Source of the DNA: JAKALX01 sp964508715
Lineage (GTDB): Bacteria > Chloroflexota > Dehalococcoidia > Tepidiformales > Tepidiformaceae
NCBI GenBank assembly: GCA_964508715.1
Contig: CAZDUX010000001.1
Location: 62,001-126,000 of the forward strand
DNA length: 64,000 nucleotides
Reading direction: 5' to 3'
In this document: positions 1-8,939 of the stretch, piece after piece
How positions within the stretch are numbered: position 1 is the first letter of the stretch
Layout: the number at the start of each line of letters is the position of its first letter
The notes under the pieces: model-generated
The model's input: only the letters and a program-made list of their open reading frames with translations
Databases searched by the model: none
What the model was told of the DNA's origin: nothing
Made by a program: the position numbers and the translations under genes

Positions 1-2338
1 AGGCGGTCGTACGTTGCTGAGGAATCCGCCCGGCCGAGATGATGATGCGCTCCATCTCCTCGGGCGGGAGCTCCTGGCCGAAGGCGGCACCCGCCGCCCG
101 CGAGATGCTCTCGTTCATCAATGTGCCGCCGAGGTCGTTGACACCGGCGTCGAGGCACGCACGAACGCCGGCTTCACCCATCTTCACCCACGAGACCTGG
201 ATGTTCGTGATATATGGGTGAAGCGCCAGCCGGGCGACGGCATGCATGAGTACCGCTTCGCGGAAGGTGGGGCCGCTCCGTGCGTTCCCCTTCAGGTAAA
301 TCGGCGCCTCCATGTGAACGAACGGCAGCGGTACGAATTCAGTAATGCCACCCGTCCGCTTCTGCAGGTCGCGAAGGTGGATGAGATGCCGTGCCCAGTT
401 CACCGGGCCATCGATGTGGCCATACATGATCGTCGATGTCGTCTTGAATCCCGCGCGATGGGCAGCCTCGACCACCTCTATCCAGCGGTCGGTCGTAAGC
501 TTGTCGGGGCAGAGGGTCTTTCGAACCTCATCGTCGAGCACCTCGGCGGCGGTCCCGGGGAGCGTCCCGAGCCCTGCCTCCTTGAGCATCACAAGGAACT
601 CAGGAATCGGAACGCCCAGTGTCTCGGCGCCCTGGGCCACCTCCAGCGGTGAGAATGCGTGAACGTGCATCCGGGGCTGGACATCCTTCACAGCTCGGAG
701 GATGTCCAGGTACTTGGCGCCGGTGTACTCGGGGTGGATTCCCCCTTGCATACAGACTTCCGTGGCACCACGGTCCCACGCCTCGGTGACACGCCGCTGA
801 ATCTCATCGATTCCCAGGTCGTAGGGATTACCGCGCAGGCTCTCGCTCAACTTGCCCTTTGCGAAGGCGCAGAACTGGCAGCGGAAGTAGCAGATGTTGG
901 TGTAGTTGATATTCCGATTGACCACGTAGGTTACGCGGTCACCGTTGACACGCTCCCGAAGGGTATTCGCCGCCTGGCAGACGAGATGGTAGTCGTCGCC
1001 ACGGGCCTGGAAGAGACGGGTGAGGTCGGGTTCCGTGAGGTCCTCGCCGCCAGTGACACGTTCGAGGATCGCCCGCACTTCCGGGGTCGATGTGTCGTTC
1101 GTGCGCGGCGCCGTGAGCTTTACCGGGATGCTGTCAGCGGGAGGAGCGTCATCGGCGTCACCAGGTGACCATACTTCAGTCTTCGCGAAGCCATCGGCGT
1201 CGATGGCGCGGATGACGGGAGTTCGCAGGAGTTCACCCTGCCATCGATCCGAGTTGCGGGCGTAAGCAGGGTAGACGGCGAGGCGTTCGGTGAGGACCTT
1301 GCCGCAGGTGGCTGTGTTCTGGCGTAGCGCTTCGAGGTGCGGCCACGGGGCCTCGGGGTTCACATGGTCGGGAGTGACGGGCGAGACTCCGCCCCAGTCG
1401 TTGAGGCCAGCGGCCGCGAGCTTTGGATATTCGTCATAACTCAGGTTCGGCGGTGCCTGGATGTTCATCTCGGGGCCGAAGACGAGGCGAGAGACGGCAA
1501 TGGTCCAGAGCAGGTCGTCGAGGTCCGGTTCGGGTGCATTGGCCATCTTCGTATCCGGCTTCGCCCGGAAGTTCTGGACGATGACCTCCTGGATATGTCC
1601 GAACTCGTCGTGGAGGCGGCGCAATGCGAGAAACGCCTCGATACGCTCGCTTCGTGTTTCGCCAATCCCGATGAGGATGCCTGACGTAAACGGTACGCGG
1701 AGTTCGCCCGCGTCACGCATCGTCTGGAGCCGCAGGGCCGGTCGTTTGTCGGGCGAGCCGTAGTGAACACCGCCCTTCTGGCAGAGACGCTCGCTCGCAC
1801 TTTCGAGCATGATGCCCTGCGAAATCGTGACCTCACGCAACATGGCGATCTCATCCCGTGTCATGACGCCCGGGTTGGCGTGTGGCAGGAGGCCAGTTTC
1901 TTCGTGGACGAGCTTCGCCATCGCGGCGAGGTATTCGAGGGTGGTCCTGTACCCCATCGACTCGAGCTCGCGAGCCGCAACCTTGTAGCGCAGCTCGGGC
2001 TTGTCGCCGAGGGTGAAGAGTGCCTCCTTGCATCCGGCAGCCGCTCCCGCCCGGGCGATCTCGAGCACCTCCTCGGGCGAAAGGTAGGCGCGCTGGCCCG
2101 GACGCGGCGGCTTCGCGAACGTGCAGTAGTGGCAAACATCGCGGCAGAGCTGGGTGAGTGGGATGAAGACCTTGCGGGAGTAAGAAATGACGTTGCGGTG
2201 GCCGCGATCGCGGAGGGTTGCCGCCGCGTCCACCAGGGCGGCCAGGTCCGTCTCGCCGGCGAGCGCAAGGGCAGCATCTTCGGATGGCAGACGGCCTGCG
2301 AGCGCCTCCTCGATGGTTATCCGCGTCGAATTATCCAT
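1..2338 (-). CDS. fbiC: FO synthase, fused CofG-CofH (3' end beyond window)
   Basis: Makes the deazaflavin FO, the chromophore of coenzyme F420, from tyrosine and a pyrimidine intermediate. Translating the minus strand from the ATG at 2338 gives about 779 residues without a stop before the window edge; FbiC proteins are usually about 850. Two radical-SAM halves are visible: the CofG half carries CRDVCHYCTFAKPP (CxxxCxxC) near residue 65, and the CofH half carries NICYFRCQFCAFAKG near residue 475. The two-domain fusion is the actinobacterial/Chloroflexota form; archaea and cyanobacteria keep two genes. It is divergent from an HxlR regulator, with a palindrome between them. The last tens of codons lie outside the window. 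Confidence 0.93.
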   Translation of the reverse strand, partial: MDNSTRITIEEALAGRLPSEDAALALAGETDLAALVDAAATLRDRGHRNVISYSRKVFIPLTQLCRDVCHYCTFAKPPRPGQRAYLSPEEVLEIARAGAAAGCKEALFTLGDKPELRYKVAARELESMGYRTTLEYLAAMAKLVHEETGLLPHANPGVMTRDEIAMLREVTISQGIMLESASERLCQKGGVHYGSPDKRPALRLQTMRDAGELRVPFTSGILIGIGETRSERIEAFLALRRLHDEFGHIQEVIVQNFRAKPDTKMANAPEPDLDDLLWTIAVSRLVFGPEMNIQAPPNLSYDEYPKLAAAGLNDWGGVSPVTPDHVNPEAPWPHLEALRQNTATCGKVLTERLAVYPAYARNSDRWQGELLRTPVIRAIDADGFAKTEVWSPGDADDAPPADSIPVKLTAPRTNDTSTPEVRAILERVTGGEDLTEPDLTRLFQARGDDYHLVCQAANTLRERVNGDRVTYVVNRNINYTNICYFRCQFCAFAKGKLSESLRGNPYDLGIDEIQRRVTEAWDRGATEVCMQGGIHPEYTGAKYLDILRAVKDVQPRMHVHAFSPLEVAQGAETLGVPIPEFLVMLKEAGLGTLPGTAAEVLDDEVRKTLCPDKLTTDRWIEVVEAAHRAGFKTTSTIMYGHIDGPVNWARHLIHLRDLQKRTGGITEFVPLPFVHMEAPIYLKGNARSGPTFREAVLMHAVARLALHPYITNIQVSWVKMGEAGVRACLDAGVNDLGGTLMNESISRAAGAAFGQELPPEEMERIIISAGRIPQQRTTA

Positions 2339-2379
2339 TGCGGGCCTCCGCTTTCTTTCATCGCACGATCGGTCTATTA

Positions 2380-2396
2380 TCTGGAGTGAGTCCAGA
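2380..2396. promoter_or_regulatory. palindrome between fbiC and HxlR gene, candidate operator
   Basis: TCTGGA-gtgag-TCCAGA is a perfect 6-bp inverted repeat in the 122-bp divergent gap. On the minus strand it abuts GATAAT, a good -10 for fbiC, so a bound dimer would block fbiC. Binding by the adjacent HxlR protein is inferred. Confidence 0.4.
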
Positions 2397-2460
2397 ATAT
2401 GAAGCTACTGCCTCGCGCTGGTAGCATACTGCAACCCACGGACGAAAGGAATCCTCGCAT

Positions 2461-2890
2461 GCCAGGCCGCAAGGTCCGCTGTCCCGTCGCCACGACACTC
2501 GACCTTGTCGGTGACCGCTGGAGCCTGCTCGTCGTGCGCGACTTGCTCCGCGGCCATTCCCGCTTCAGCGACCTTCGGAACACGGTTGAAGGCATTCCAT
2601 CCAGCGTGTTGAGTGACCGGCTCAAGGCGCTCGAGGCGGCGGGCGTCGTCGAGCGGCGGTTTTATAGCGACCATCCCCCACGGGCCGAGTACATTCTGAC
2701 GGCGCGGGGCCACGGCCTCGGAGTCGTTGTCGGCGCGCTCGCATCCTGGGGTGAGCGGTATGCCGAGCACGACCTTTCCCTTGTCGACAACGAATGCGGG
2801 CATGGGATCAATGTGGTGTACCACTGCCCCGAGTGCGACAGGCGTGCTCCCCGGTCGAGGGTGCGGTTCTCTTCGCGGGAGGACGTATGA
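2461..2890 (+). CDS. HxlR-family winged-helix regulator with C-terminal CxxC motif
   Basis: About 142 residues. The HxlR core is clear: CPVATTLDLVGDRWSLLVVRD followed by FSDLRNTVEGIPSSVLSDRLKALEAAGVVERR, the DNA-reading winged helix and wing. HxlR proteins bind as dimers and often sense electrophiles or redox state. A short tail ending in YHCPECDRR resembles half of a zinc ribbon, which is not part of the minimal family. The ATG at 2461 was chosen because it starts the family-typical N-terminus behind GAAAGGA; an in-frame ATG at 2399 would add an unlikely extension over the palindrome. Divergent from fbiC, so control of F420 synthesis or of itself is plausible. Confidence 0.85.
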
Positions 2891-2980
2891 CGAGGATCAG
2901 GTTTGCGACGGCTCGTTCGCTGGCCGTAAACTGAACGTTCGATAACCGAAACCTCGCCGCACGGCCCACCGGAGCAATCT

Positions 2981-3598
2981 GTGCACGTCATCGGTCTCAC
3001 TGGCGGTATCGCCAGCGGCAAATCCACCGTGACTCGCTTCTTTCGCGACAAGCTCGTCCCTGTCATCGATGCTGATATCCTGGGGCACCGTACCTATGAA
3101 CCCGGCAGCGAAACCTTTGCCCAGGTCGTGGCCACCTTCGGGCAGGACCTGGTCGCGCCCGATGGGACGATCGACAGGAAGGTGCTTGGCGGCAAGGTCT
3201 TCGGGAAGCCGGAGGAACTGAAAAGGCTCACCGATATCGTCTGGCCCGGTATTCGGAAGCTTGCCTCCCAGGAACTGGCCGAGTTCGAGACCGCTGGCAA
3301 CGCCGCCGCCGTTCTCGAAGCAGCTGTGCTTTTTGAAGCCGGCTGGGAGGATCTCTGCGATGAGATCTGGGTCGTTGTTGTCGAACCGGACCTTGCGGTG
3401 GAACGGCTTGGCTTGCGCAACGGGCTCGACCCGGAGGCCGCCCGCGCCCGTATCAACTCGCAACTGACGAATGCGGAACGTACGGCTCGCGCCGACGTGG
3501 TCATCGAGAACAACTCCAGCCTGGAGGCGCTCGAGCGGAGCATCGCCACGGCCTGGGACCAATTGCAGACGCGGCTCCATGAAGCCGCCGGGAGGTAA
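2981..3598 (+). CDS. coaE: dephospho-CoA kinase
   Basis: Last step of coenzyme A synthesis: phosphorylates the 3'-hydroxyl of dephospho-CoA with ATP. 205 residues, normal for the family. The P-loop GLTGGIASGKST is at residues 5-16, followed by VIDAD (substrate-binding Asp) and the VVVVEP...R lid region. The start is GTG at 2981 behind GGAG; no better ATG exists. First of a tightly packed plus-strand group with the AAA ATPase, whose ribosome site overlaps the coaE stop region. Confidence 0.95.
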   Translation: MHVIGLTGGIASGKSTVTRFFRDKLVPVIDADILGHRTYEPGSETFAQVVATFGQDLVAPDGTIDRKVLGGKVFGKPEELKRLTDIVWPGIRKLASQELAEFETAGNAAAVLEAAVLFEAGWEDLCDEIWVVVVEPDLAVERLGLRNGLDPEAARARINSQLTNAERTARADVVIENNSSLEALERSIATAWDQLQTRLHEAAGR

Positions 3599-3603
3599 CA
3601 GGA

Positions 3604-4488
3604 TTGGTTGAAGCGACGCATGCCGAGGCAAATATCTATGCCGTCGAGGAATACGCGGTTCACGATGAGCCGTACTATCTCCCGATCGGCGATGAGATTG
3701 AGCTCTTCGAGACGGCCTACCACAACCGCATCCCCGTCCTGCTCAAAGGCCCCACGGGTGCCGGCAAGACGCGTTTTGTCGAATACATGGCGTATCGCCT
3801 TGGCCGCCCGGTAACGAAGGTTTCCTCGCGCACCGGCGAAGAGGCCGAGCACCGGATGCCGCTCATCACGGTTGCCTGCCACGAGGACCTCACCGCCAGC
3901 GACCTCGTCGGCCGTTACCTGCTCGACACCGATGGCACGCGCTGGATCGATGGCCCGCTCACGCGTGCGGTGAAGGCCGGCGCCATCTGCTATCTCGATG
4001 AGGTTGTCGAAGCCCGCAAGGACACGACAGTCCTCATCCACCCGTTGACCGACTATCGCCGTGTACTTCCAATCGAGAAGCTTGGCCAGCTCATCGAGGC
4101 GGCAGATGGCTTCCTTCTCGTGATCAGCTACAACCCGGGCTACCAGAGCGCCCTCAAGGATCTCAAGCACTCGACACGCCAGCGCTTCATCTCGATTGAG
4201 TTCGACTACCCGCCCCGTGAGCAGGAAACGGAGATCATCACCCACGAGGCAGGGTGCTCGAAACAAGTGGCAGCCGAGCTTGCGAAGCTCGGCGAAAAGG
4301 TACGGAACCTGAAGGAGCATGGCCTTGGCGAGGGGGTGAGCACGCGCCTCCTCGTCTATGCAGGGCGCCTCATCGCCCAGGGAATCCCGGCCCGCCGTGC
4401 CTGCCAGGTGGCAGTCACCTGGTCGCTTACGGATGACAGCGAAGTACAGCGCAGCATCGAAGAGGTTGTGACGAGCATCTTTGAGTGA
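3604..4488 (+). CDS. MoxR/CbbQ/NorQ-type AAA+ ATPase
   Basis: AAA+ chaperone ATPase of the CbbQ/NorQ/GvpN branch, 294 residues. Walker A GPTGAGKT is at residues 49-56 and Walker B AICYLDE at 127-133; sensor-1 is SYNPGYQ, followed by the arginine-finger region TRQRF and the CbbQ C-terminal helical lid. These ATPases work with a VWA-domain partner to insert metals or remodel enzymes such as NO reductase or RuBisCO. Starts with TTG at 3604 behind a strong GGAGGT. The VWA partner is two genes downstream (5248-8481). No obvious client enzyme is encoded nearby, so the substrate is unknown. Confidence 0.88.
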   Translation: MVEATHAEANIYAVEEYAVHDEPYYLPIGDEIELFETAYHNRIPVLLKGPTGAGKTRFVEYMAYRLGRPVTKVSSRTGEEAEHRMPLITVACHEDLTASDLVGRYLLDTDGTRWIDGPLTRAVKAGAICYLDEVVEARKDTTVLIHPLTDYRRVLPIEKLGQLIEAADGFLLVISYNPGYQSALKDLKHSTRQRFISIEFDYPPREQETEIITHEAGCSKQVAAELAKLGEKVRNLKEHGLGEGVSTRLLVYAGRLIAQGIPARRACQVAVTWSLTDDSEVQRSIEEVVTSIFE

Positions 4489-4554
4489 CGTGCGTGCCGA
4501 CACCAGGTGGTTGGAGTCCTCCGCGGGGCCATCGACAGGCAAGGCGCAGGCCTG

Positions 4555-5166
4555 ATGCGCATTGGCATCGTCTCCGACATCCACTGCAATATCGAGGGCC
4601 TTCGTACAGGCCTCGAATTGATGGGCGAGATCGATGACCTCTACTGCGCAGGCGATGCTGTCTTTCAGTACCGATGGTCGAACGAGGTGATCGAGCTCTT
4701 GAAAGAGCGCGATGCGAAGCTCGTTCTCGGCAATCACGAAGAGACGATACTCAGCCCGGACGGCGAGCGTGCCCTCGCCCGGCCACATGTCCGTGGCGAC
4801 CTGGTGGAGTGGCTGCGGACCAAACCCTACCGTCTCGAAATAGAGGCAGGCGGGAAAAAGATCATAATGACGCACGGGTCTCCATGGGAGCCGTGGAAGG
4901 ACTACCACTACCCCCACGAGAATATCTGGGCTCGCGCTGCCTCGCTCGAGTGCGATGCGCTCATCGTCGGCCACACCCACTTCCAGATGGCACAACGCCA
5001 CGGCCGGGTGCTGGTAATCAACCCGGGGTCGGCTGGTGACCCGCGCGATCATCGGAATAACTTCCAGCTCTCGGTTGCGGCGTGGGACACGACAACCGAT
5101 GAAGTCACGTTCTACGATTACAAGGATCCCACCCGGAATTTCGTCAGCCATTCGGGACAAATGTGA
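4555..5166 (+). CDS. calcineurin-like metallophosphoesterase (YfcE/MJ0936 type)
   Basis: 203 residues. Metal-ligand motifs are in order: VSDIHCN (D-x-H), CAGDAV (GD), GNHE, THGSP and GHTH. This arrangement matches the small two-metal phosphodiesterases of the YfcE/MJ0936 group, which cleave cyclic nucleotides or phosphodiesters in vitro. The ATG at 4555 gives the canonical MRIGIVSDIH start; an in-frame GTG at 4507 adds residues without family support. Sits between the AAA ATPase and its VWA partner, so it is probably cotranscribed. A functional link to them is not established. Confidence 0.88.
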   Translation: MRIGIVSDIHCNIEGLRTGLELMGEIDDLYCAGDAVFQYRWSNEVIELLKERDAKLVLGNHEETILSPDGERALARPHVRGDLVEWLRTKPYRLEIEAGGKKIIMTHGSPWEPWKDYHYPHENIWARAASLECDALIVGHTHFQMAQRHGRVLVINPGSAGDPRDHRNNFQLSVAAWDTTTDEVTFYDYKDPTRNFVSHSGQM

Positions 5167-5247
5167 TGAGCATTGCCTGCCGCTGGCGGCAGCCTGCGAG
5201 GTCGCGAACAGCGTCCTGGTTCCGGGCAAGGGATTGAGGAGAGGCGC

Positions 5248-8200
5248 ATGAGCATCGTCGGTGAACTGGTGGCACGGCATCATGAGCGGCTTTCCGGGTT
5301 CCCGGCCCCGCTCGAACAGCAGTTCGAGACTGGCCTCCGTGCCCTTCAGCCGCGCCTGAGCCCATCACAGCTTCAGCAATGGGCCGAGACGGGCGTGGAA
5401 CTCACCGCCCTGAGCCTCCGCTCCTGGGAAGCAGCGGTTGAGTATTTCCGTGCGGCTCCCAGCTTCCCTCCCGCTGCAACGTGGGAGTCGATCGAGAATC
5501 TTGGCCGGGAAGCGCTTGCGATGGCTGGTGAGTCGGCGCCGCTTGCCGTCTCCTTCCTCCGCTCTGCTCCCGAGGCGATGGCTGCCGTTGGGCCTGCACA
5601 CGTTCGCCAGTGGGCTGATCTTGGCCGGCGCCTCTACAAGGGCAACTGGAAGAGTTCATCGCTTGCCGCGCAGTTCTATGATCTCGGCCCGCGCGTCTTT
5701 GAAGTGCTACGGGTTGGCCAGGTTGCACGGCTGGTCCTCTTCATCGATGAGCTTGCGCGGCACAGCTACGAGCTCGCCTCCGCCTGCCTCTCGAGTGCAC
5801 CTGACGTGCTTCGCAAGCTCGATGAGGACGACCGGCTCCCATTCCTCGCCTTCGCCATCGAACTCGCACAATCGAGCTGGGCGGATTCACGGCTCTACTT
5901 CGAACGCGGCGCCCCGCTCATGCAGAAGGTTCACCAGCCGGTGCGCGAGCGGTACCTCGTACTCTCGGCACAGGTTGCGCGCGGCCACCATCGCTCGGCG
6001 TTCCAGTACTTCGAAGATGCCGCCAATTCGCTCGCCGAACTCGATCCCGATGACCACACGAAGGTCATTGAACTCGCCGAGCAGCTCGCGCCCTATTCGC
6101 CCTACGCCGCGATGGACTTCCTGACCAGCGTGCCCCGTGTGCTCGAGCGCATACGAATCGACGAGCTCGAACCCTGGCACAACGCCGGCCTCCGTATCCT
6201 CCAGACGAGCCACGACGGCGGCGAGGCCTACTTCCGCCTCCAGTCGACCCGTGGCGAGGATATCCTCGACAACCTCTCGGCCCGCGTCGAACTCTCCAAG
6301 GTCGGCGAGATCCTTCGCCTTTATTGCAAGGCACTCACCGCCCGAAACCTGAGTGTGCAGACGACGGCATCACTTGCAGACAAGGGTATCGGTTGGATCG
6401 ATGAGCACCGCTCTGCCACGGAAGGCACCACGATCTTCCTGCCCGAAGTGATGGAGCGGTTCCACGAGAAGGACGAGAACTTCGCCGCGTTCAAGGTGTT
6501 CGCTACCCACCAGGCCGCACACATCGAGTTCGCCAGTTTCGACTTCCGGTTTGACCGCCCCGGTGCGCTCTTCGGAAACAGCCGGACAGCAGTTGCCGCC
6601 GAGGGCCACGCAACGACGGACATGGAGCGCTTTTTCGACCTTTTCGGTGACCGCAAGCTCGCCAGCGATCTCTACACCATCGCGGAAGACGCCAGGATCG
6701 ATGGAGCAATCAAGCGCGAGTACGGTGGTATTCGGCGATCGCTCAACCGGATGCAGGCGGGTGAACTCGACCATCGCCCGAATGTCGCACGCCTCCCGTT
6801 GCGGCAGGCGTTCGTAGAGAACATGCTGCGTGCCAGCCTCGATGGCGCGCATGCCGTGCGCTGGCCCAGGTCGCGTGATGATTACCAGCTCGTGGCCGAG
6901 AGCCTGGGGCTGCTCGAACAACTCGCCGGGCCGGGCGCCATCGTCGAGGATACGGCCGAGGCAACCATTCGCCTTTACCGTGCTGCGATCTCGATCCCCA
7001 ACACCTTTGAGGACGCAACCGACGATGATTGGGATTCGGTCGATGCCATGGAGCCCGGCCAGGCGATGCCCATGGAGGGTGGCGAGGATGGCGGCCCGGG
7101 CGGCCAGATGCAACTCGGGGACGTTGGCGAGGGTGACCAGGACTATGAGAGCCCTGACGAAGTCGATTTCCGCGGCGACTTCAAGCCCGAGCTCGTCCAG
7201 CTCCTCATGCGGATGAAGGAAGACATGCAGGGGGGCGACGCTGGCGAGCAGTCGCCGGTACCACTCACCGAAGAGCAGCTCAAGGAACTTCTCGAGAAGA
7301 GCGCCGAGATCGATCTCGACTCCCTCATGGAGGGCGACCTCGACGCCTCCACCGGCATGTTCATGCAGAACCTGATGAAAGAGGCAGGGCAACAACTACA
7401 GGACCAGCAGAAGCAGGGCGACCCGACTGGCGATAACAGCACCGGAGATGAGCCCGGCGAAGAGCCGATCCAGCCGATCGTCACCGTCTACTACTACGAC
7501 GAATGGGACTTCCGCGCGCAGGACTACAAGCCCCGCTGGTGTGCCGTGAAGGAGTCAAAGCTCGAAGAGGGCGAGGACAACTTCTACGAGAATGCGCTCA
7601 AAGAGCACGCTGGCCTTGTTGCGCAAACCCGGAAGCAGTTCGAGCTCATGAAGCCCGAGATGTTCCGCAAGATCAAGCGGCTTGCCGACGGTGAGGATAT
7701 CGACCTCGATGCCGCCATTGAATGGATGGTCGACAAGCGCGCCGGTGCCAGCCCCGACGACAAGCTTTACTGGCGGCGGAACAAGATCGAGCGTGACGTC
7801 GCTGTCGCATTCCTCATCGATATGTCCGCGAGCACCGACGAGGAGATCAACAAGAAAGAGAAGAAGTACGAAGAGGACGACTATGATGATGATCCTCGAA
7901 AGTACCTGAGCTGGTGGGTGTCGAAGCGCCGCCAGGAGCTCACAGCTCCACCCAAGCGGATCATCGACCTCGAAAAGGAGTCGACCGTCCTCCTCATGAC
8001 CGCGCTGGAGACCATTGGCGACCAGTACGGCATCTATGGTTTCTCGGGCTACGGCCGCGACAATGTCGAGTTCTTCGTCATCAAGGACTTCGATGAGACG
8101 CTCGACGGCCCGATCAAGAAGCGGCTCGACAAGGTGACGCCAATCCGTTCGACCCGCATGGGCCCCGCCATCCGTCACGCCACCCATAAGCTGAACCTGA

Positions 8201-8481
8201 CCGATGCGAAGGTGAAAATCCTCGTCCTCCTGAGCGATGGGCGGCCCCAGGACCATGGCTACGGGCGTGACCGGACTGAGAAGGAATACGCGATCCACGA
8301 TACGAAGCAGGCGCTCAATGAAGCCAAGCGCGAGGGGATTACACCGTTCGCGCTGACCGTCGATCGCGCCGGGCACGATTACCTGAAGACCATGTGCGAG
8401 GACATGGGCTATGAAGTGGTCGCCGACATCGAGGCCCTTCCGAGCCGCCTTCCGACGCTCTATCGCCGCCTTACCGAGTAG
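5248..8481 (+). CDS. giant NorD-like protein: helical repeats plus C-terminal VWA domain
   Basis: 1077 residues from the ATG at 5248 (GAGGAGAG in front). Residues about 55-335 contain eight copies of a 37-40-residue helical repeat, each with a core like EYFRAAP/SFLRSAP. A NorD-type middle is followed by an acidic Gly/Glu/Asp-rich linker (about 600-730). The C-terminal VWA domain has an intact MIDAS: DMSAST near residue 853, T in RMGPAIRHAT, and LLSDGRP. NorD/CbbO proteins pair with NorQ/CbbQ ATPases, matching the gene at 3604-4488. Likely role: adaptor that presents a client protein to the ATPase. The extended repeat domain and the client are uncharacterised. Confidence 0.85.
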   Translation: MSIVGELVARHHERLSGFPAPLEQQFETGLRALQPRLSPSQLQQWAETGVELTALSLRSWEAAVEYFRAAPSFPPAATWESIENLGREALAMAGESAPLAVSFLRSAPEAMAAVGPAHVRQWADLGRRLYKGNWKSSSLAAQFYDLGPRVFEVLRVGQVARLVLFIDELARHSYELASACLSSAPDVLRKLDEDDRLPFLAFAIELAQSSWADSRLYFERGAPLMQKVHQPVRERYLVLSAQVARGHHRSAFQYFEDAANSLAELDPDDHTKVIELAEQLAPYSPYAAMDFLTSVPRVLERIRIDELEPWHNAGLRILQTSHDGGEAYFRLQSTRGEDILDNLSARVELSKVGEILRLYCKALTARNLSVQTTASLADKGIGWIDEHRSATEGTTIFLPEVMERFHEKDENFAAFKVFATHQAAHIEFASFDFRFDRPGALFGNSRTAVAAEGHATTDMERFFDLFGDRKLASDLYTIAEDARIDGAIKREYGGIRRSLNRMQAGELDHRPNVARLPLRQAFVENMLRASLDGAHAVRWPRSRDDYQLVAESLGLLEQLAGPGAIVEDTAEATIRLYRAAISIPNTFEDATDDDWDSVDAMEPGQAMPMEGGEDGGPGGQMQLGDVGEGDQDYESPDEVDFRGDFKPELVQLLMRMKEDMQGGDAGEQSPVPLTEEQLKELLEKSAEIDLDSLMEGDLDASTGMFMQNLMKEAGQQLQDQQKQGDPTGDNSTGDEPGEEPIQPIVTVYYYDEWDFRAQDYKPRWCAVKESKLEEGEDNFYENALKEHAGLVAQTRKQFELMKPEMFRKIKRLADGEDIDLDAAIEWMVDKRAGASPDDKLYWRRNKIERDVAVAFLIDMSASTDEEINKKEKKYEEDDYDDDPRKYLSWWVSKRRQELTAPPKRIIDLEKESTVLLMTALETIGDQYGIYGFSGYGRDNVEFFVIKDFDETLDGPIKKRLDKVTPIRSTRMGPAIRHATHKLNLTDAKVKILVLLSDGRPQDHGYGRDRTEKEYAIHDTKQALNEAKREGITPFALTVDRAGHDYLKTMCEDMGYEVVADIEALPSRLPTLYRRLTE

Positions 8482-8816
8482 GCGGCCCGGCGTGTTGCAC
8501 GTGCCTGTATGAGGTTTGGGTGGGTCAAGCTGACCTGGTAAGCGACCCCGGGTGCCCTTCATCGCACCGGGAACGTGTCATAGCCGCTCGCCAGCTACAC
8601 CCTGGCGGGACATGGTGATTCGTCAGGTGCAGCCCATGCTCGGTCCATCGCTACCGGTTGGCTTCTTCCAGTACGCGGACCGGGCATGTCCCTCGAGCGT
8701 TGTTTGCTGTGGCCGGTGCAACAAGAACCCCCCCGGGAGCCCGGATCCTTCCGGCATTGGAGAACCGGAACCGCCGCCGGTGTCGTTGACCTCAGACCCG
8801 GCGTGGGTGCGGTAAC
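8482..8816. other. intergenic stretch without a recognised gene
   Basis: 335 bases between the VWA gene and a small coupled ORF. Short open frames on both strands have shadow-like composition rich in R, S, P and C. I found no tRNA and no complete structured RNA. TTGACC at 8786-8791 is a possible -35, but no well-spaced -10 follows. Confidence 0.5.
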
Positions 8817-8825
8817 ATGGGGGTG

Positions 8826-8939
8826 ATGAACGTTTGCTCCGATCCCGAGGGGGATGGCCCCGATATGCTGCTCGTACCACCCACCGGCTCGACCGAAACG
8901 CGCGAGATCGATGACAGGCCGTACGGTCTGCTCAACTGA
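8826..8939 (+). CDS. small ORF (37 aa) coupled to the histidine phosphatase gene
   Basis: An ATG at 8826 (in frame with another at 8817) is preceded by GGGGGTG and opens 37 codons, starting MNVCSDPEGD and ending YGLLN. Its TGA at 8937-8939 overlaps the ATG of the next gene as TGATG, and that next gene has no ribosome site of its own, so translation is probably coupled. The composition (acidic, Pro/Thr, no membrane segment) matches no family I know. It is either a genuine small protein or a translated leader for the phosphatase. Confidence 0.45.
   Translation: MNVCSDPEGDGPDMLLVPPTGSTETREIDDRPYGLLN

Noticed and set aside
3094..5283. 729-codon open frame on the minus strand
   Set aside because: It runs antisense through coaE, the AAA ATPase and the phosphoesterase, which are all clear families; a codon-bias shadow.
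8530..8600. SRP-RNA-like words (TTACCAGGTCAG and GGTGTAGCTGGC on the minus strand)
   Set aside because: The order is opposite to that in 4.5S RNA, and the GGAAGGAAGCAGCC loop is missing; coincidence.
8552..8815. 87-codon plus-strand frame
   Set aside because: Composition rich in Pro, Ser, Arg and Cys, no ribosome site, no family; not listed as a gene.
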